DNA of 64,000 nucleotides from Ralstonia sp. A12 (GCF_000801955.1 NZ_JSZO01000007.1:186001-250000), one strand, 5' to 3'. Shown: positions 1 through 9,057, counted from the stretch's first letter. Notes: generated by a model not told the origin, from the sequence alone. Program-made: numbers and translations.

Positions 1-698
1 TTGCCGGTCTGCACGAGCGTCAGCACCTCAGCCAGTTCATCGAGCGTGCCGAAACCGCCAGGCATGACGATAAAGGCGTCCGAGTTCTTCACGAAGGTGA
101 CCTTGCGCGTGAAGAAATGGCGGAAGCGCATCGAGATGTCCTGATACGGATTGCCCTGTTGCTCGTGCGGCAGTTCGATGTTCAGACCCACGCTGGCCGA
201 CTTGCCCGCGTGCGCACCCTTGTTGGCCGCTTCCATGATGCCGGGGCCGCCGCCGGAGATGACGGCGAAGCCCGCATCTGAGAACAGCCGGGCGATTTCG
301 ATGGTGCGATCGTAGTACGGCGAATCCTCGCGCAGGCGCGCGCTGCCGTAGATCGAGACGGCCGGACGGATCTCCGAGAGGTACTCCGTCGCCTCGATGA
401 ACTCTGCCATAATCGTGAACATCTGCCAGGAGGCGCGCGCTTTCTTTGCGGTAGCGCGTTCCTCGTCGGCGAGTGCCCGCAGGCTGGGGATCATCTTGCG
501 GTCGGTGCGGCCGTGCGCAGTGTCGGACTTGGTGGAGGCAATCTCCACCGTGCGGTCCTCGCCCACCGTCACGTTGACGTCCATATCAGCCGCGGCGCTG
601 TTTGCCGATACGCCAGCAGCCTGCTTCGCCACGCCGCCTTCAGCGGAAGCGCCATTGTTGGAAACGCCTTCGGGCGTTCCAGTCACATTAGAGTCCAT
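1..698 (-). CDS. LOG-family (TIGR00730-type) Rossmann-fold protein, 3' end outside window
   Basis: Likely a nucleoside-5'-monophosphate phosphoribohydrolase of the LOG ('lysine decarboxylase-like') family; known members release free cytokinin-type bases or recycle nucleotides. The translation shows the family signatures SGGGPGIMEAANKGA and PGGFGTLDEL, the latter truncated just after by the window edge. A core of about 190 residues is preceded by a roughly 65-residue Ala/Ser-rich extension. The start at 698 is the longest option; ATG codons at 584 and 494 are alternatives, and none has a clear Shine-Dalgarno sequence. The 698 start shares the palindrome CCATGG with the polA start on the other strand, so the two genes would have no intergenic region. 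The family is clear from the motifs; the substrate and the true start are not. Confidence 0.85.
   Translation of the reverse strand, partial: MDSNVTGTPEGVSNNGASAEGGVAKQAAGVSANSAAADMDVNVTVGEDRTVEIASTKSDTAHGRTDRKMIPSLRALADEERATAKKARASWQMFTIMAEFIEATEYLSEIRPAVSIYGSARLREDSPYYDRTIEIARLFSDAGFAVISGGGPGIMEAANKGAHAGKSASVGLNIELPHEQQGNPYQDISMRFRHFFTRKVTFVKNSDAFIVMPGGFGTLDELAEVLTLVQTG
663..678 (+). other. UUCG-tetraloop hairpin just upstream of polA
   Basis: AACGCC-TTCG-GGCGTT forms a 6-bp stem closed by a C(UUCG)G tetraloop, an exceptionally stable RNA fold. It lies about 20 nt before the polA start and inside the N-terminal extension of the divergent LOG-family ORF. If it is transcribed with polA it would sit in the 5' leader. 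No U-run follows, so it is not a standard terminator. Confidence 0.4.
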
Positions 699-3519
699 GG
701 GAATGTCGGAAAGTCAAGAAACGCTGTTGCTCGTCGATGGCTCGAGTTATCTGTACCGTGCTTATCACGCACTGCCCGACTTGCGTAATGGAGAAGGGTT
801 TCCTACGGGGGCCATCTACGGCATCGTCAACATGCTGCGCAAACTGCGCAGCGACTACCCGGCCAAGTATAGCGCTTGCATTTTCGACGCTAAAGGCAAG
901 ACGTTCCGCGACGACCTGTATCCCGCCTATAAAGAGCATCGCGCGCCCATGCCGGACGACTTGCGAGCGCAGATCGAACCGATCCACGAAGCCGTGCGCG
1001 CACTGGGCTGGCCCATCCTGGTGGTCGACGGCGTAGAGGCCGATGATGTGATCGGCACCCTGGCCGAACGGGCGACACGGGAAGGTGTTCGAACCATCGT
1101 CTCGACCGGCGACAAGGATCTTGCGCAACTCGTGAACGACCACGTCACGCTGGTCAACACGATGACCAACGAGACGCTCGACCCGGCCGGTGTGCAGGCC
1201 AAGTTTGGCGTGCCGCCCGAGCGCATCGTTGACTATCTCTCGCTGATCGGCGACACGGTGGACAACGTGCCGGGCGTGCCCAAGGTGGGCCCGAAGACCG
1301 CCGTGAAATGGCTGACTGAATTTGGCACGCTCGATAACGTCATGGCGCGCGCGGGGGAGATCAAGGGCGTGGTGGGCGACAACCTGCGCAACACGCTCGA
1401 ATGGCTGCCCAAGGGCCGCGAGTTGCTGACCGTGAAGCTCGACTGCGATCTGTCCAAGGACGTGCCGAACTTCGACGCGCTGATTGACGGCGGCGAGGAT
1501 AAGAGCGAGTTGGCCGATTTCTTTGGCCGCTACGGCTTCAAGACCTGGCTGCGCGAGGCAACCGGCGAAGCACTGCCCGACACGCGCAGCGTGGGTGCCG
1601 CGCGCAAGGCGGCCACGCCGGTCAAGAACTACGCTGGCGAAGCCGTTGCACAACAACAGGCCCAGGCCAGCCTGTTCGACGTGGAAGCACCGCCCGAGGC
1701 GGTCAAGTACGAGACCGTCACCACGGAGGCGCAACTCGAATCGTGGATGCAACGGCTGGATGAAGCCGACCTTGTCTGCATCGATACCGAGACGACGTCG
1801 ATTGATCCGATGCTCGCGCAACTGGTCGGCATTTCGCTGTCGGTTACGCCGGGGCAGGCGTGCTACATCCCGGTCGCGCACCGTGGGCCGGATGTGGCTG
1901 GGCTGGATGCCGCCGCGCAACTCTCGCGCGACGCTGTGCTCGCCCGAATGAAGATCTGGCTGGAAGACGATGCGTCGAAGAAGGTCGGTCAGCACTTGAA
2001 ATACGACGCGCACGTGTTTGCCAACCACGGCATTGCGCTGCGCGGTATTCAACACGACACGATGCTGCAATCCTACGTGCTCGAATCGCACCGCAACCAC
2101 GGCATGGATGCGCTGGCCGAACGTGTGCTGCGCCTGAAGACCATCACCTACGAAGAGGTGTGCGGCAAGGGCGCCTCGCAGATCGGCTTTGATGAAGTGC
2201 CGCTCGATCGCGCTACCGAATACGCAGCTGAAGATGCTGACATCACGTTGCGCCTGCACCGTGCGCTGTATCCGAAAGTGGCCGAGGACGACAAGCTGGA
2301 CTATGTCTACGAGCAGATCGAAATGCCCACCTCCATCGTGCTGCAGAAGATGGAGCGCAACGGCGTGCTGGTCGACGGCGAGCGGCTGGCCAGGCAGAGC
2401 AACGAAATTGGCCTGCGCCTGGTCGACCTCGAAGCCGAGGCCCACAAGCTGGCAGGTCAGCCGTTCAACCTGAATTCACCCAAGCAGATCGGCGAAATCT
2501 TCTTCAACCAGTTGAAGCTGCCGATCATCAAGAAGACCGCCAGTGGCGCGCCGTCGACCGACGAAGAGGTGCTGCAGAAGCTGGCGGAGGACTACCCGCT
2601 GCCGAAGCTGCTGCTCGACTACCGGGGCCTGGCCAAGCTCAAGTCCACGTACACCGACAAGCTGCCGAAGATGGTGAACCCGAACACTGGCCGGGTGCAC
2701 ACCACCTATGGTCAGGCGACGGCGGTGACGGGGCGCCTGGCTTCGACCGATCCGAACCTGCAGAACATTCCGGTGCGTACGGAAGAAGGGCGGCGCATCC
2801 GCGAAGCCTTCATCGCGCCGGAAGGCAGCGTGATCGTCTCGGCTGACTACTCACAAATCGAGCTGCGCATCATGGCGCATCTGTCGCAGGACGACGGCCT
2901 GATGCGTGCGTTCCAGGAAGGCCAGGACGTGCACCGTGCCACAGCAGCCGAGGTGTTCAACGTGACGCCGCTGGAGGTTACCGCCGACCAGCGCCGTGTT
3001 GCCAAGGTCATCAACTTTGGTCTGATCTACGGCATGAGCGCGTTCGGGCTGGCGAGCAACCTGGGCATTGGCCGCGACGCCGCCAAGCTCTATATCGACC
3101 GCTACTTCGCGCGCTATCCAGGCGCCGCGCGCTACATGGATGAAACGCGCCAGACCGCACGCGAGCGCGGCTACGTGGAAACCGTCTTCGGCCGCCGCCT
3201 GTGGCTGCCCGATATCAACGGCGGCAACGGCCCGCGCCGTCAGGCGGCCGAGCGCGCTGCCATCAACGCACCCATGCAAGGCACTGCAGCAGACCTCATC
3301 AAGCTGTCGATGCTGGCCGTGCAAGGCTGGCTGGAAGCCGAAGCCATGCGCTCGCGCCTGGTCATGCAGGTGCACGATGAGCTGGTGTTGGAGGTGCCGC
3401 AGGACGAGTTGGCCGTGGTGCGCGAGCGCCTGCCTGAACTCATGTGCGGCGTAGCGTCGCTGCGTGTGCCGCTGGTGGCCGAAGTGGGTGTCGGCGCCAA
3501 CTGGGAAGAAGCCCACTGA
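697..3519 (+). CDS. polA: DNA polymerase I
   Basis: Repair and Okazaki-fragment-processing polymerase, about 940 residues, full length for the family. The N-terminal 5'-3' exonuclease domain begins LLLVDGSSYLYRAYHA. The 3'-5' proofreading domain is intact, with the D-x-E motif DTETTS near residue 363. The polymerase domain has motif A (SADYSQIELR, about 715) and motif C (VHDELVLEVP, about 892). An open frame runs 300 nt further upstream, but the family N-terminus is met at the ATG at 697 or the ATG two codons later at 703. Neither has a strong ribosome binding site. Its 5' end abuts the divergent LOG-family gene, so its promoter must lie inside that gene. Two terminator-like hairpins follow. 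Confidence 0.98.
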   Translation: MGMSESQETLLLVDGSSYLYRAYHALPDLRNGEGFPTGAIYGIVNMLRKLRSDYPAKYSACIFDAKGKTFRDDLYPAYKEHRAPMPDDLRAQIEPIHEAVRALGWPILVVDGVEADDVIGTLAERATREGVRTIVSTGDKDLAQLVNDHVTLVNTMTNETLDPAGVQAKFGVPPERIVDYLSLIGDTVDNVPGVPKVGPKTAVKWLTEFGTLDNVMARAGEIKGVVGDNLRNTLEWLPKGRELLTVKLDCDLSKDVPNFDALIDGGEDKSELADFFGRYGFKTWLREATGEALPDTRSVGAARKAATPVKNYAGEAVAQQQAQASLFDVEAPPEAVKYETVTTEAQLESWMQRLDEADLVCIDTETTSIDPMLAQLVGISLSVTPGQACYIPVAHRGPDVAGLDAAAQLSRDAVLARMKIWLEDDASKKVGQHLKYDAHVFANHGIALRGIQHDTMLQSYVLESHRNHGMDALAERVLRLKTITYEEVCGKGASQIGFDEVPLDRATEYAAEDADITLRLHRALYPKVAEDDKLDYVYEQIEMPTSIVLQKMERNGVLVDGERLARQSNEIGLRLVDLEAEAHKLAGQPFNLNSPKQIGEIFFNQLKLPIIKKTASGAPSTDEEVLQKLAEDYPLPKLLLDYRGLAKLKSTYTDKLPKMVNPNTGRVHTTYGQATAVTGRLASTDPNLQNIPVRTEEGRRIREAFIAPEGSVIVSADYSQIELRIMAHLSQDDGLMRAFQEGQDVHRATAAEVFNVTPLEVTADQRRVAKVINFGLIYGMSAFGLASNLGIGRDAAKLYIDRYFARYPGAARYMDETRQTARERGYVETVFGRRLWLPDINGGNGPRRQAAERAAINAPMQGTAADLIKLSMLAVQGWLEAEAMRSRLVMQVHDELVLEVPQDELAVVRERLPELMCGVASLRVPLVAEVGVGANWEEAH

Positions 3520-3536
3520 TGCACTGACTGCCTAAC

Positions 3537-3564
3537 CGCGCCACAAGGTGTGGGGCGGCTTTCC
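3537..3564 (+). terminator. Probable terminator after polA
   Basis: Near-perfect 10-bp hairpin (CCGCGCCACA / TGTGGGGCGG, one mismatch), starting 17 nt after the polA stop and followed by a pyrimidine-rich CTTTCCTT tract. Confidence 0.5.
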
Positions 3565-3622
3565 TTGCCAAGGCAGGCTGCGGATGGCCGTAGCATGCGC
3601 ATTCAATGATCTGTCATATCTG

Positions 3623-3647
3623 CCCGCCTGGGGTTGCGGCGGGTTTT
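3623..3647 (+). terminator. Second terminator-like hairpin between polA and ndh
   Basis: CCCGCC / GGCGGG stem with a 9-nt loop followed by TTTT. It lies about 70 nt before the ndh start, so it could also sit in an ndh leader. Confidence 0.5.
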
Positions 3648-3714
3648 GCAATGCAGCAGACTGCATCTGAACGATGATGTGATCGCAAAGATTCAAAGGC
3701 TTCAGGAGAACGAT

Positions 3715-5040
3715 ATGGCAGGGCAGGCGGATGGCGCGGGCGGACCGCGCATCGTAGTGGTCGGCGGCGGTGCTGGCGGATTGGAACTGGCAACGCGCCT
3801 GGGCGACAAGCTCGGCAAGCGGGGCGCTGCGCAGGTCGTGCTGGTGGATCGCAACCCGACCCATATCTGGAAGCCGCTGCTGCACGAAGTCGCCGCCGGC
3901 AGCATGGACCCGAATACCCACCAGCTCGAATACGCGGCACAGGCGCGCTGGCACGGCTTCGAGTTCCAGCAGGGCGAACTGAAGGGGCTCGATCGCGCTG
4001 CTAAGACCATCACCGTTTCCGGTTTTGTCGATGCCGACGGCACCGAGGTGCTGCCTGAGCGCGACATTCCGTACGACACCTTGGTGCTGTCCATCGGTAG
4101 CGTGACGCATTTCTTCGGGGTGCCAGGCACGGCCGAACACGCTATCGCGCTGGACACCGCATGGCAGGCTGAGCGCTTCCGCCGCAAGCTCATTTCCGCA
4201 TGCATGCGTGCGCAGAACCGCGTGGGCGATGCCCGCCCGCAGGTGGACATCGCCATCGTCGGTGCGGGTGCCACGGGTGTGGAACTGTCGGCCGAACTGC
4301 GCAACACGGCGCACGTGCTGGCCGCGTATGGCCTGCACAAGATGGATCCGCGCCACGACATCCGTATCCACCTGATCGAGGGTGGCCCGCGCATTCTGCC
4401 GGTGCTCAAGGAGCGCATTTCGGCCGCGACCACTGAGTTGCTGCACAAGCTCGACGTCGACGTCATCACAAGCGAGCGCGTGACCGAGGTGACGGCCAAT
4501 GCGGTCAACACTGCGAGCGGCAAGTCCATCCCGGCCGATCTGACCGTATGGGCGGCAGGCATCCGCGCGCCGTCGGTGCTGGGGGACCTTGGGTTGCCTG
4601 TCAACAAGCTGGGGCAGGTGGTCGTGTCGCGCACGCTGCAGGTGGAAGGCGACGATTCGATCTATGCCTTTGGCGACTGCGCAAGCTGCCCGTGGCCCGA
4701 GGCGTCGACCAGTGTTCCGCCGCGCGCGCAGGCTGCCCACCAGCAGGCCACCTACTTGTTCAACGCGCTGCGCAGCCGTCTGGACGGCAGGCCGGTCGGG
4801 CCGTTCGCGTTCAAGGATCTGGGTTCGCTGGTGTCGCTCGGTCACTTCAGCGCGGTCGGCAGCCTGATGGGCGGGCTGATCGGTGGCTCGATGTTCATCG
4901 AAGGCCTCATGGCGCGGCTCATGTACACGTCGCTGTATCGCATGCACGTGCTGGCGCTGCATGGCTGGGTACGCATGGCGCTCGACACGGTCACGCACTG
5001 GCTGCGCAGCAAGACGAATCCGCGCGTCAAGCTGCACTGA
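3715..5040 (+). CDS. ndh: Type II NADH:quinone oxidoreductase-like FAD protein
   Basis: Non-proton-pumping NADH dehydrogenase (441 residues), passing electrons from NADH to quinone at the inner face of the cytoplasmic membrane. The FAD-binding GGGAGG motif is at residues 17-22 (IVVVGGGAGGLELATRL), the second, NADH-binding dinucleotide fold is near residue 180 (IVGAGATGVELSAEL), and the late FAD motif IYAFGDCA is present. The C-terminus is hydrophobic and amphipathic (SLMGGLIGGSMFIEGLMARL), as expected for membrane attachment. The start at 3715 is preceded by AGGAGA at 3703-3708; a longer open frame has no better site. It stands alone between polA and a hydrolase gene. The family is clear; quinone preference is not visible. 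Confidence 0.9.
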   Translation: MAGQADGAGGPRIVVVGGGAGGLELATRLGDKLGKRGAAQVVLVDRNPTHIWKPLLHEVAAGSMDPNTHQLEYAAQARWHGFEFQQGELKGLDRAAKTITVSGFVDADGTEVLPERDIPYDTLVLSIGSVTHFFGVPGTAEHAIALDTAWQAERFRRKLISACMRAQNRVGDARPQVDIAIVGAGATGVELSAELRNTAHVLAAYGLHKMDPRHDIRIHLIEGGPRILPVLKERISAATTELLHKLDVDVITSERVTEVTANAVNTASGKSIPADLTVWAAGIRAPSVLGDLGLPVNKLGQVVVSRTLQVEGDDSIYAFGDCASCPWPEASTSVPPRAQAAHQQATYLFNALRSRLDGRPVGPFAFKDLGSLVSLGHFSAVGSLMGGLIGGSMFIEGLMARLMYTSLYRMHVLALHGWVRMALDTVTHWLRSKTNPRVKLH

Positions 5041-5145
5041 TCTCCACACCGTGTTGCACGGCGCTGTGCTCGGCACCGATGCCCCTGCTTCGGTAGACTA
5101 GCTGCTTCGTTCACCATCACCGCCTTCGGGCGCTAGGAGAGTGCG

Positions 5146-6024
5146 ATGCAGCTGGATGCGGAAGTGGAGTGTCTGGTGCCGGGCCGCAGCTTTGACCGCC
5201 GCGGCTTCATGAAGACGGCGCTGGGTTCGGCATTTGCGGCAGCAGTGCTGCCCGTGTCGGCACAGACCATCAAGACGGACTTCAATGGTCTGACGGCGGG
5301 CGAGGTGATCGTGTCCGTCGGCGATTTCAAGATGCCCGCCTACCGTGCTCAACCCGAAGGCAAGACCAAGCTGCCGGTGGTGATTGTCGTCAGCGAGATC
5401 TTCGGCGTGCATGAGTACATCGCCGATGTCTGCCGGCGCTTTGCCAAGCTCGGCTACCTGGCCATCGCACCCGAGTTGTTCGTACGCCAGGGCGACCCGC
5501 GTGCCTACGGCACGGTTCAGGAAACCGTTGCCAACGTGGTTTCCAAGGTGCCGGATGCCCAGGTGGCAGGAGATTTGGATGCCACGATCGCTTGGGCCAA
5601 GGAGAACGGTGGCGATCCGGCGCGTATCGGTATCACCGGTTTCTGCTGGGGCGGGCGCCAGGTCTGGCTGGCCGCCGAGCGCAACCCGGACATCAAGGCG
5701 GCTGTCGTCTGGTACGGACCACTGAAAGGCAGCCCGACACCGCTGCAGCCGAGCGCCCCGATCGACCAGGTGAATGACCTGAAAGCACCAGTACTGGGCC
5801 TATACGGCGCGAAGGACACCGTCATCACGGAGGATGCCCGGGACGCTTTGAAGGAGGCGTTGGCGAAGTCCAGGAATCCGAAGGCACGCGCGTCGCGCAT
5901 CATCGTCTACCCGAATTCCGGCCACGCGTTCCATGCCGACTACCGGCCCAGCTATGTGAAGGCCGATGCCGAAGACGGCTGGAAGAAGTGCCTCGCTTGG
6001 TTCAAAGACCACGGCGTCGAGTAA
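5146..6024 (+). CDS. Tat-exported dienelactone hydrolase family protein
   Basis: Alpha/beta hydrolase of the dienelactone hydrolase (carboxymethylenebutenolidase) family, 292 residues. The catalytic triad is recognisable: nucleophile Cys at about 167 in GFCWGGRQVW, Asp in YGAKDTVI, His in SGHAFHADY. A twin-arginine signal (DRRGFMKTALG followed by an alanine-rich stretch) near residues 15-35 predicts export in folded form, which is common for this subgroup in Burkholderiales. A good ribosome binding site (AGGAGA) precedes the ATG. No catechol-cleavage genes are adjacent, so the substrate cannot be inferred from context. A terminator follows within 25 nt of the stop. Confidence 0.9.
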   Translation: MQLDAEVECLVPGRSFDRRGFMKTALGSAFAAAVLPVSAQTIKTDFNGLTAGEVIVSVGDFKMPAYRAQPEGKTKLPVVIVVSEIFGVHEYIADVCRRFAKLGYLAIAPELFVRQGDPRAYGTVQETVANVVSKVPDAQVAGDLDATIAWAKENGGDPARIGITGFCWGGRQVWLAAERNPDIKAAVVWYGPLKGSPTPLQPSAPIDQVNDLKAPVLGLYGAKDTVITEDARDALKEALAKSRNPKARASRIIVYPNSGHAFHADYRPSYVKADAEDGWKKCLAWFKDHGVE

Positions 6025-6046
6025 GCGCTTCGCGCATCGCACTACA

Positions 6047-6072
6047 AAGGCCCCACGCGGGCCTTTTGTTTT
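6047..6072 (+). terminator. Rho-independent terminator after the hydrolase gene
   Basis: AAGGCCC / GGGCCTT hairpin followed by TTTTGTTTTT, about 20 nt after the stop codon. Confidence 0.85.
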
Positions 6073-6105
6073 TGGGCTGCGCTGGCAAAGGTTCACAAAG
6101 GGGCA

Positions 6106-6111
6106 TACAAT
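6106..6111 (+). promoter_or_regulatory. -10 element (TACAAT) for the ZIP transporter gene
   Basis: TACAAT followed by GCGC; CTGGCA at 6082-6087 is a weak -35 at 18-bp spacing. The predicted transcript start near 6118 leaves a leader of about 60 nt before the ATG at 6180. Confidence 0.45.
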
Positions 6112-6179
6112 GCGCTTCTTCTTGCAACTCTGTTGCGTTTATCGGCGTTAGCAGCATCACCTGTGGCGCCACGCTCGGC

Positions 6180-6986
6180 ATGACCCTCGATACCACCCTG
6201 TTAGGCATTCTTCTGGCGACCGCGCTGTCCGGCATCGGCAGCATGGCGGGCGCTGCCGTGCTGTCGCTCACTGTGCTGTCGCGCGTGGTCGATCGCATGG
6301 TCAGTTTCTCGGTCGGGGTGCTGCTGGCGACGTCGTTGTTGCACTCGCTGCCCGAGGCCTTTGAGGCGCATCACGGCATCGAGCCGAACACGCATGCGCT
6401 GTTCGCCACGCTGCTGGCCGGTCTACTGGGTTTCTTCCTGCTCGAGAAGGTCTCGCTGTTGCGCCACTCGCACCACCACGAGGGCGACGGGCACGGCCAT
6501 CATCACGGACACGATCGTCAGGAAGCCGGCCGTAGCGGCATGATGATCCTGGTGGGCGACGGCCTGCACAATTTCTCCGATGGCATCGTCATTGCCGCCG
6601 CGTTTCTGGCGGATACGAAAGTCGGTATCGTCACCGCACTGGCGATCGCCGCGCACGAGATCCCGCAGGAGATCGGCGACTTCATGGTGCTGCTCAACGC
6701 CGGTTTCTCGAAGACGCGCGCGTTCGTCTACAACCTGATCTGCAGCGTCTGTGCGCTGGTGGGGGCGGTGCTCGGCTACTACCTGCTGGATCGCCTGACG
6801 TCATGGATTCCATATGTGCTGGTGGTGGCCTCCAGCAGCTTCATCTATATCGCCGTGTGTGATCTGATGCCGCAGATGAAGCGTCGGCCACGCAAGCAGG
6901 AATCCGCGATCCAGGTTGCGCTGATTGCGGCGGGTGTCGCGATGATCTTCCTGCTGACCAATGGCCTGCATGGTCACGCACACTGA
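6180..6986 (+). CDS. ZIP-family divalent metal transporter
   Basis: Inner-membrane metal uptake protein (268 residues) of the ZIP family, probably for zinc, possibly with iron or manganese. About eight hydrophobic segments are visible. A histidine-rich cytoplasmic loop lies near residues 95-112 (HSHHHEGDGHGHHHGHD), the usual metal-sensing region between TM3 and TM4. The transport-site signatures HNFSDGIVIAAAF and AHEIPQEIGDF follow in TM4 and TM5. The open frame extends upstream to 5988, but the first plausible Met for a membrane protein is the ATG at 6180 (MTLDTTLLGILLA); no strong ribosome binding site was found there. It is monocistronic, flanked by terminators on both sides. Confidence 0.92.
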   Translation: MTLDTTLLGILLATALSGIGSMAGAAVLSLTVLSRVVDRMVSFSVGVLLATSLLHSLPEAFEAHHGIEPNTHALFATLLAGLLGFFLLEKVSLLRHSHHHEGDGHGHHHGHDRQEAGRSGMMILVGDGLHNFSDGIVIAAAFLADTKVGIVTALAIAAHEIPQEIGDFMVLLNAGFSKTRAFVYNLICSVCALVGAVLGYYLLDRLTSWIPYVLVVASSSFIYIAVCDLMPQMKRRPRKQESAIQVALIAAGVAMIFLLTNGLHGHAH

Positions 6987-7010
6987 GGCAGTGTTCTCGC
7001 CCAACAAAAG

Positions 7011-7034
7011 AGCCCGGTTTATGCCGGGCTTTTT
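7011..7034 (+). terminator. Rho-independent terminator after the ZIP gene
   Basis: AGCCCGG / CCGGGCT stem, loop TTTATG, then five T. It separates the ZIP gene from the convergent sseA. Confidence 0.85.
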
Positions 7035-7054
7035 GCTGCGCGGGAGATGCGTGG

Positions 7055-7942
7055 TTACGGATTCGGCCCCGTCGCCACCGGGCGTGCCGGGTCGCTGCAC
7101 CATTCGCTCCACGAGCCGGCGTAGAGGGCGGCGCCGGTCAGGCCAGCAACCTCCATGGCGAGTGCGTTGTGGCAGGCGGTCACGCCCGAGCCGCATTGCA
7201 GCATCGCATCGGCGGGTTTGGCGTCAGCCAGCACAGCGGCAAAGTCAGCGCGCAATTGCTCGGCCGGCTTGAAGGTGCCGTCGGCCCGCAGGTTGTCGCG
7301 GAAGAAGCGGTTGCGTGCACCAGGGATGTGGCCGCCGACTGGGTCCAGCGTTTCGTTCTCGCCGCGGTAGCGGTCGGGGGCGCGGGCGTCGATGATGGGT
7401 TTGTCGGCATGCCCGAGGTACTTCTGCACGATGTCGGCATTTACCAGCGACGCGAGCGATGGCTTGCGCGTCAGGTTGCCGGGCGTGGCGCTGAGCTGCG
7501 GCTCGTCGGGCACGATCTTGTTGACCGGGTAGTGTGCGGCCTCCCACGCTTGCAGGCCGCCGTCCAGCACCGCCACATCTGCATGGCCCACCCAGCGCAG
7601 CAGCCACCACAGCCGCGCAGCGTACATGCTGCCCTGGCGGTCGTAGGCGACGACTTGCGTATCGTCGTTCACGCCCAGCGCGCGCAGGCGTGCGACCAGC
7701 GCATCGGCGTCGGGCAGCGGGTGGCGGCCGTTGGTGCCGGTCTTGGGGCCGGACAGCTCGTTGTCCAGGTGCAGGTAGAACGCACCCGGAATATGGCTGG
7801 CGCGGTACGCGTCGCGCCCGGCCGCCGGATTGGCGAGGTCAAAGCTGCAATCGACGATGACCAGGTGGTCCGGCGCGCTTTGCTGCAGCGCGGCCAGTTG
7901 CGGGGCGGTCATCAGGGTGGCGTAGCGAGCGCGTTCGCTCAT
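7055..7942 (-). CDS. sseA: 3-mercaptopyruvate sulfurtransferase (two rhodanese domains)
   Basis: Transfers sulfane sulfur from 3-mercaptopyruvate to thiols or cyanide; 295 residues with tandem rhodanese domains. The N-terminal domain is structural; the C-terminal domain carries the active-site loop CGSGVT with Cys at about residue 250, the form typical of mercaptopyruvate rather than thiosulfate sulfurtransferases. The conserved segments HIPGA and DARAPDRYRGE are present. The start MSERARYATLM was chosen; the open frame runs on for about 55 codons without family similarity. The DMT exporter gene lies 29 bp upstream on the same strand and may be cotranscribed. Confidence 0.92.
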   Translation of the reverse strand: MSERARYATLMTAPQLAALQQSAPDHLVIVDCSFDLANPAAGRDAYRASHIPGAFYLHLDNELSGPKTGTNGRHPLPDADALVARLRALGVNDDTQVVAYDRQGSMYAARLWWLLRWVGHADVAVLDGGLQAWEAAHYPVNKIVPDEPQLSATPGNLTRKPSLASLVNADIVQKYLGHADKPIIDARAPDRYRGENETLDPVGGHIPGARNRFFRDNLRADGTFKPAEQLRADFAAVLADAKPADAMLQCGSGVTACHNALAMEVAGLTGAALYAGSWSEWCSDPARPVATGPNP

Positions 7943-7971
7943 ATCAGCAATCTCCAGGGATCGGCTAGCAA

Positions 7972-8961
7972 TCAAACTTCCGGGTGAATCTCGGCTTCCG
8001 GTCCGGACACGGCAGTCTGCGGGGTCGGATGCTCGGCGCCCGACTGGCGGGCACGCATGACGGTGGTGACGATACCGCTGCCGATGATCAGGGCCATGCC
8101 CAGCCACGACAGCGCGTTCAGGTGATCACTCCACAGCAACATGCCCCAACCGCTCGCAAAGACGATGCCGGTGTATTGCAGGTTAGCAGTCAGCAGCGTG
8201 TTGCCGCGCTTGTAGGCGCGCGTCATGGCGGTCTGGCCCAGCGTGGCCAACAGGCCCACCGCCAACAGCAGCCCAGCGGTATGCCACGTATGCGCCTGCA
8301 TGCCGCCGATCAGCATCCACACGCCACCGGCGATTGCACTGATCAGCGAGAAATAGAACACGATGCGCGCCTCGTTCTCGCCCAGGTCGCCAAGCTGGCG
8401 GACCTCCACATAAGCGAGGGCGGTGAACACGCCCGACACCAGCCCCACCATGCCGCCAGCAAGCTGTGACGACCCCACGCCCACGCTCGGCTGCAGCAGG
8501 CAGATCACGCCGACGAACGACATCAGGATCGCCACCACCATCTTGCGGTCCGCGCCGCCAGTCTTGCCGGCCATCGCTGCGCCTGCACCGATGATCAGCG
8601 CAATCCACACCGGCGACATGTAGTTCAGCGTCATGGCCGTTGCCAGGGGCAGCAGGCTGATGGAGGTGAACCACAGCAGCAGCGAGGTCACCCCAAACAC
8701 GCTGCGCTTGATATGCGACGTGAGATACGGCGTGCGAATGCCCGCGCCCGTCTTGGCCAGGATGGCACCCATCACGATCATGCCGATCACGCTGCGGTAG
8801 AAGACGATCTCGCCCGTGCTGTAGTGCGCCGAGGCGAGCTTCACGCACACGCCCATCGCCGAGAAGGCGAATGCGGCAAGAATCATCCACAACGATTGGC
8901 GGGACGAGTTGTCGGCCGTCTGGGCGGTCGTTTGAACAGCGATGGTGGTATCGGCGGACAT
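7972..8961 (-). CDS. DMT-superfamily (EamA) transporter
   Basis: Inner-membrane carrier with about ten hydrophobic segments in two EamA repeats, 329 residues. Family features include the repeat starts FAFSAMGVCVKLAS and VYRSVIGM-like segments and LATLGQTAMTRAYKRG in the second repeat. Substrate is not predictable; relatives export amino acids or other metabolites. It lies just upstream of sseA on the same strand (29-bp gap), so a link to sulfur-amino-acid export is possible but only a guess. Its own upstream side carries the terminator of the Rieske gene. Confidence 0.88.
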   Translation of the reverse strand: MSADTTIAVQTTAQTADNSSRQSLWMILAAFAFSAMGVCVKLASAHYSTGEIVFYRSVIGMIVMGAILAKTGAGIRTPYLTSHIKRSVFGVTSLLLWFTSISLLPLATAMTLNYMSPVWIALIIGAGAAMAGKTGGADRKMVVAILMSFVGVICLLQPSVGVGSSQLAGGMVGLVSGVFTALAYVEVRQLGDLGENEARIVFYFSLISAIAGGVWMLIGGMQAHTWHTAGLLLAVGLLATLGQTAMTRAYKRGNTLLTANLQYTGIVFASGWGMLLWSDHLNALSWLGMALIIGSGIVTTVMRARQSGAEHPTPQTAVSGPEAEIHPEV

Positions 8962-8975
8962 GGCGAGGGCGGGGC

Positions 8976-9011
8976 AAAAAAAACGGTGCAGGCCACGGGG
9001 GCTGCACCGTT
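8976..9011 (-). terminator. Strong terminator after the Rieske oxygenase gene
   Basis: A perfect 10-bp stem (AACGGTGCAG / CTGCACCGTT) with a 10-nt loop, followed on the minus strand by eight T (the A-run at 8976-8983). It lies about 45 nt after the stop of the minus-strand Rieske gene and just before the DMT gene start. Confidence 0.9.
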
Positions 9012-9057
9012 CGTATTGTGACGCGGAAGGCGGCGGATGCCTACGGTCGACAGTCCG

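Noticed and set aside
397-696. 100-codon N-terminal extension of the polA frame
   Set aside because: The family N-terminus is at 697/703; the extension is antisense to the LOG-family gene.
688-2445. Long minus-strand frame antisense to polA
   Set aside because: No recognisable domains; antisense artefact of GC-rich coding sequence.
6110-6151. 13-codon upstream ORF (MRFFLQLCCVYRR) before the ZIP gene
   Set aside because: Its ATG overlaps the predicted -10 element, so it would lie upstream of the transcript start.
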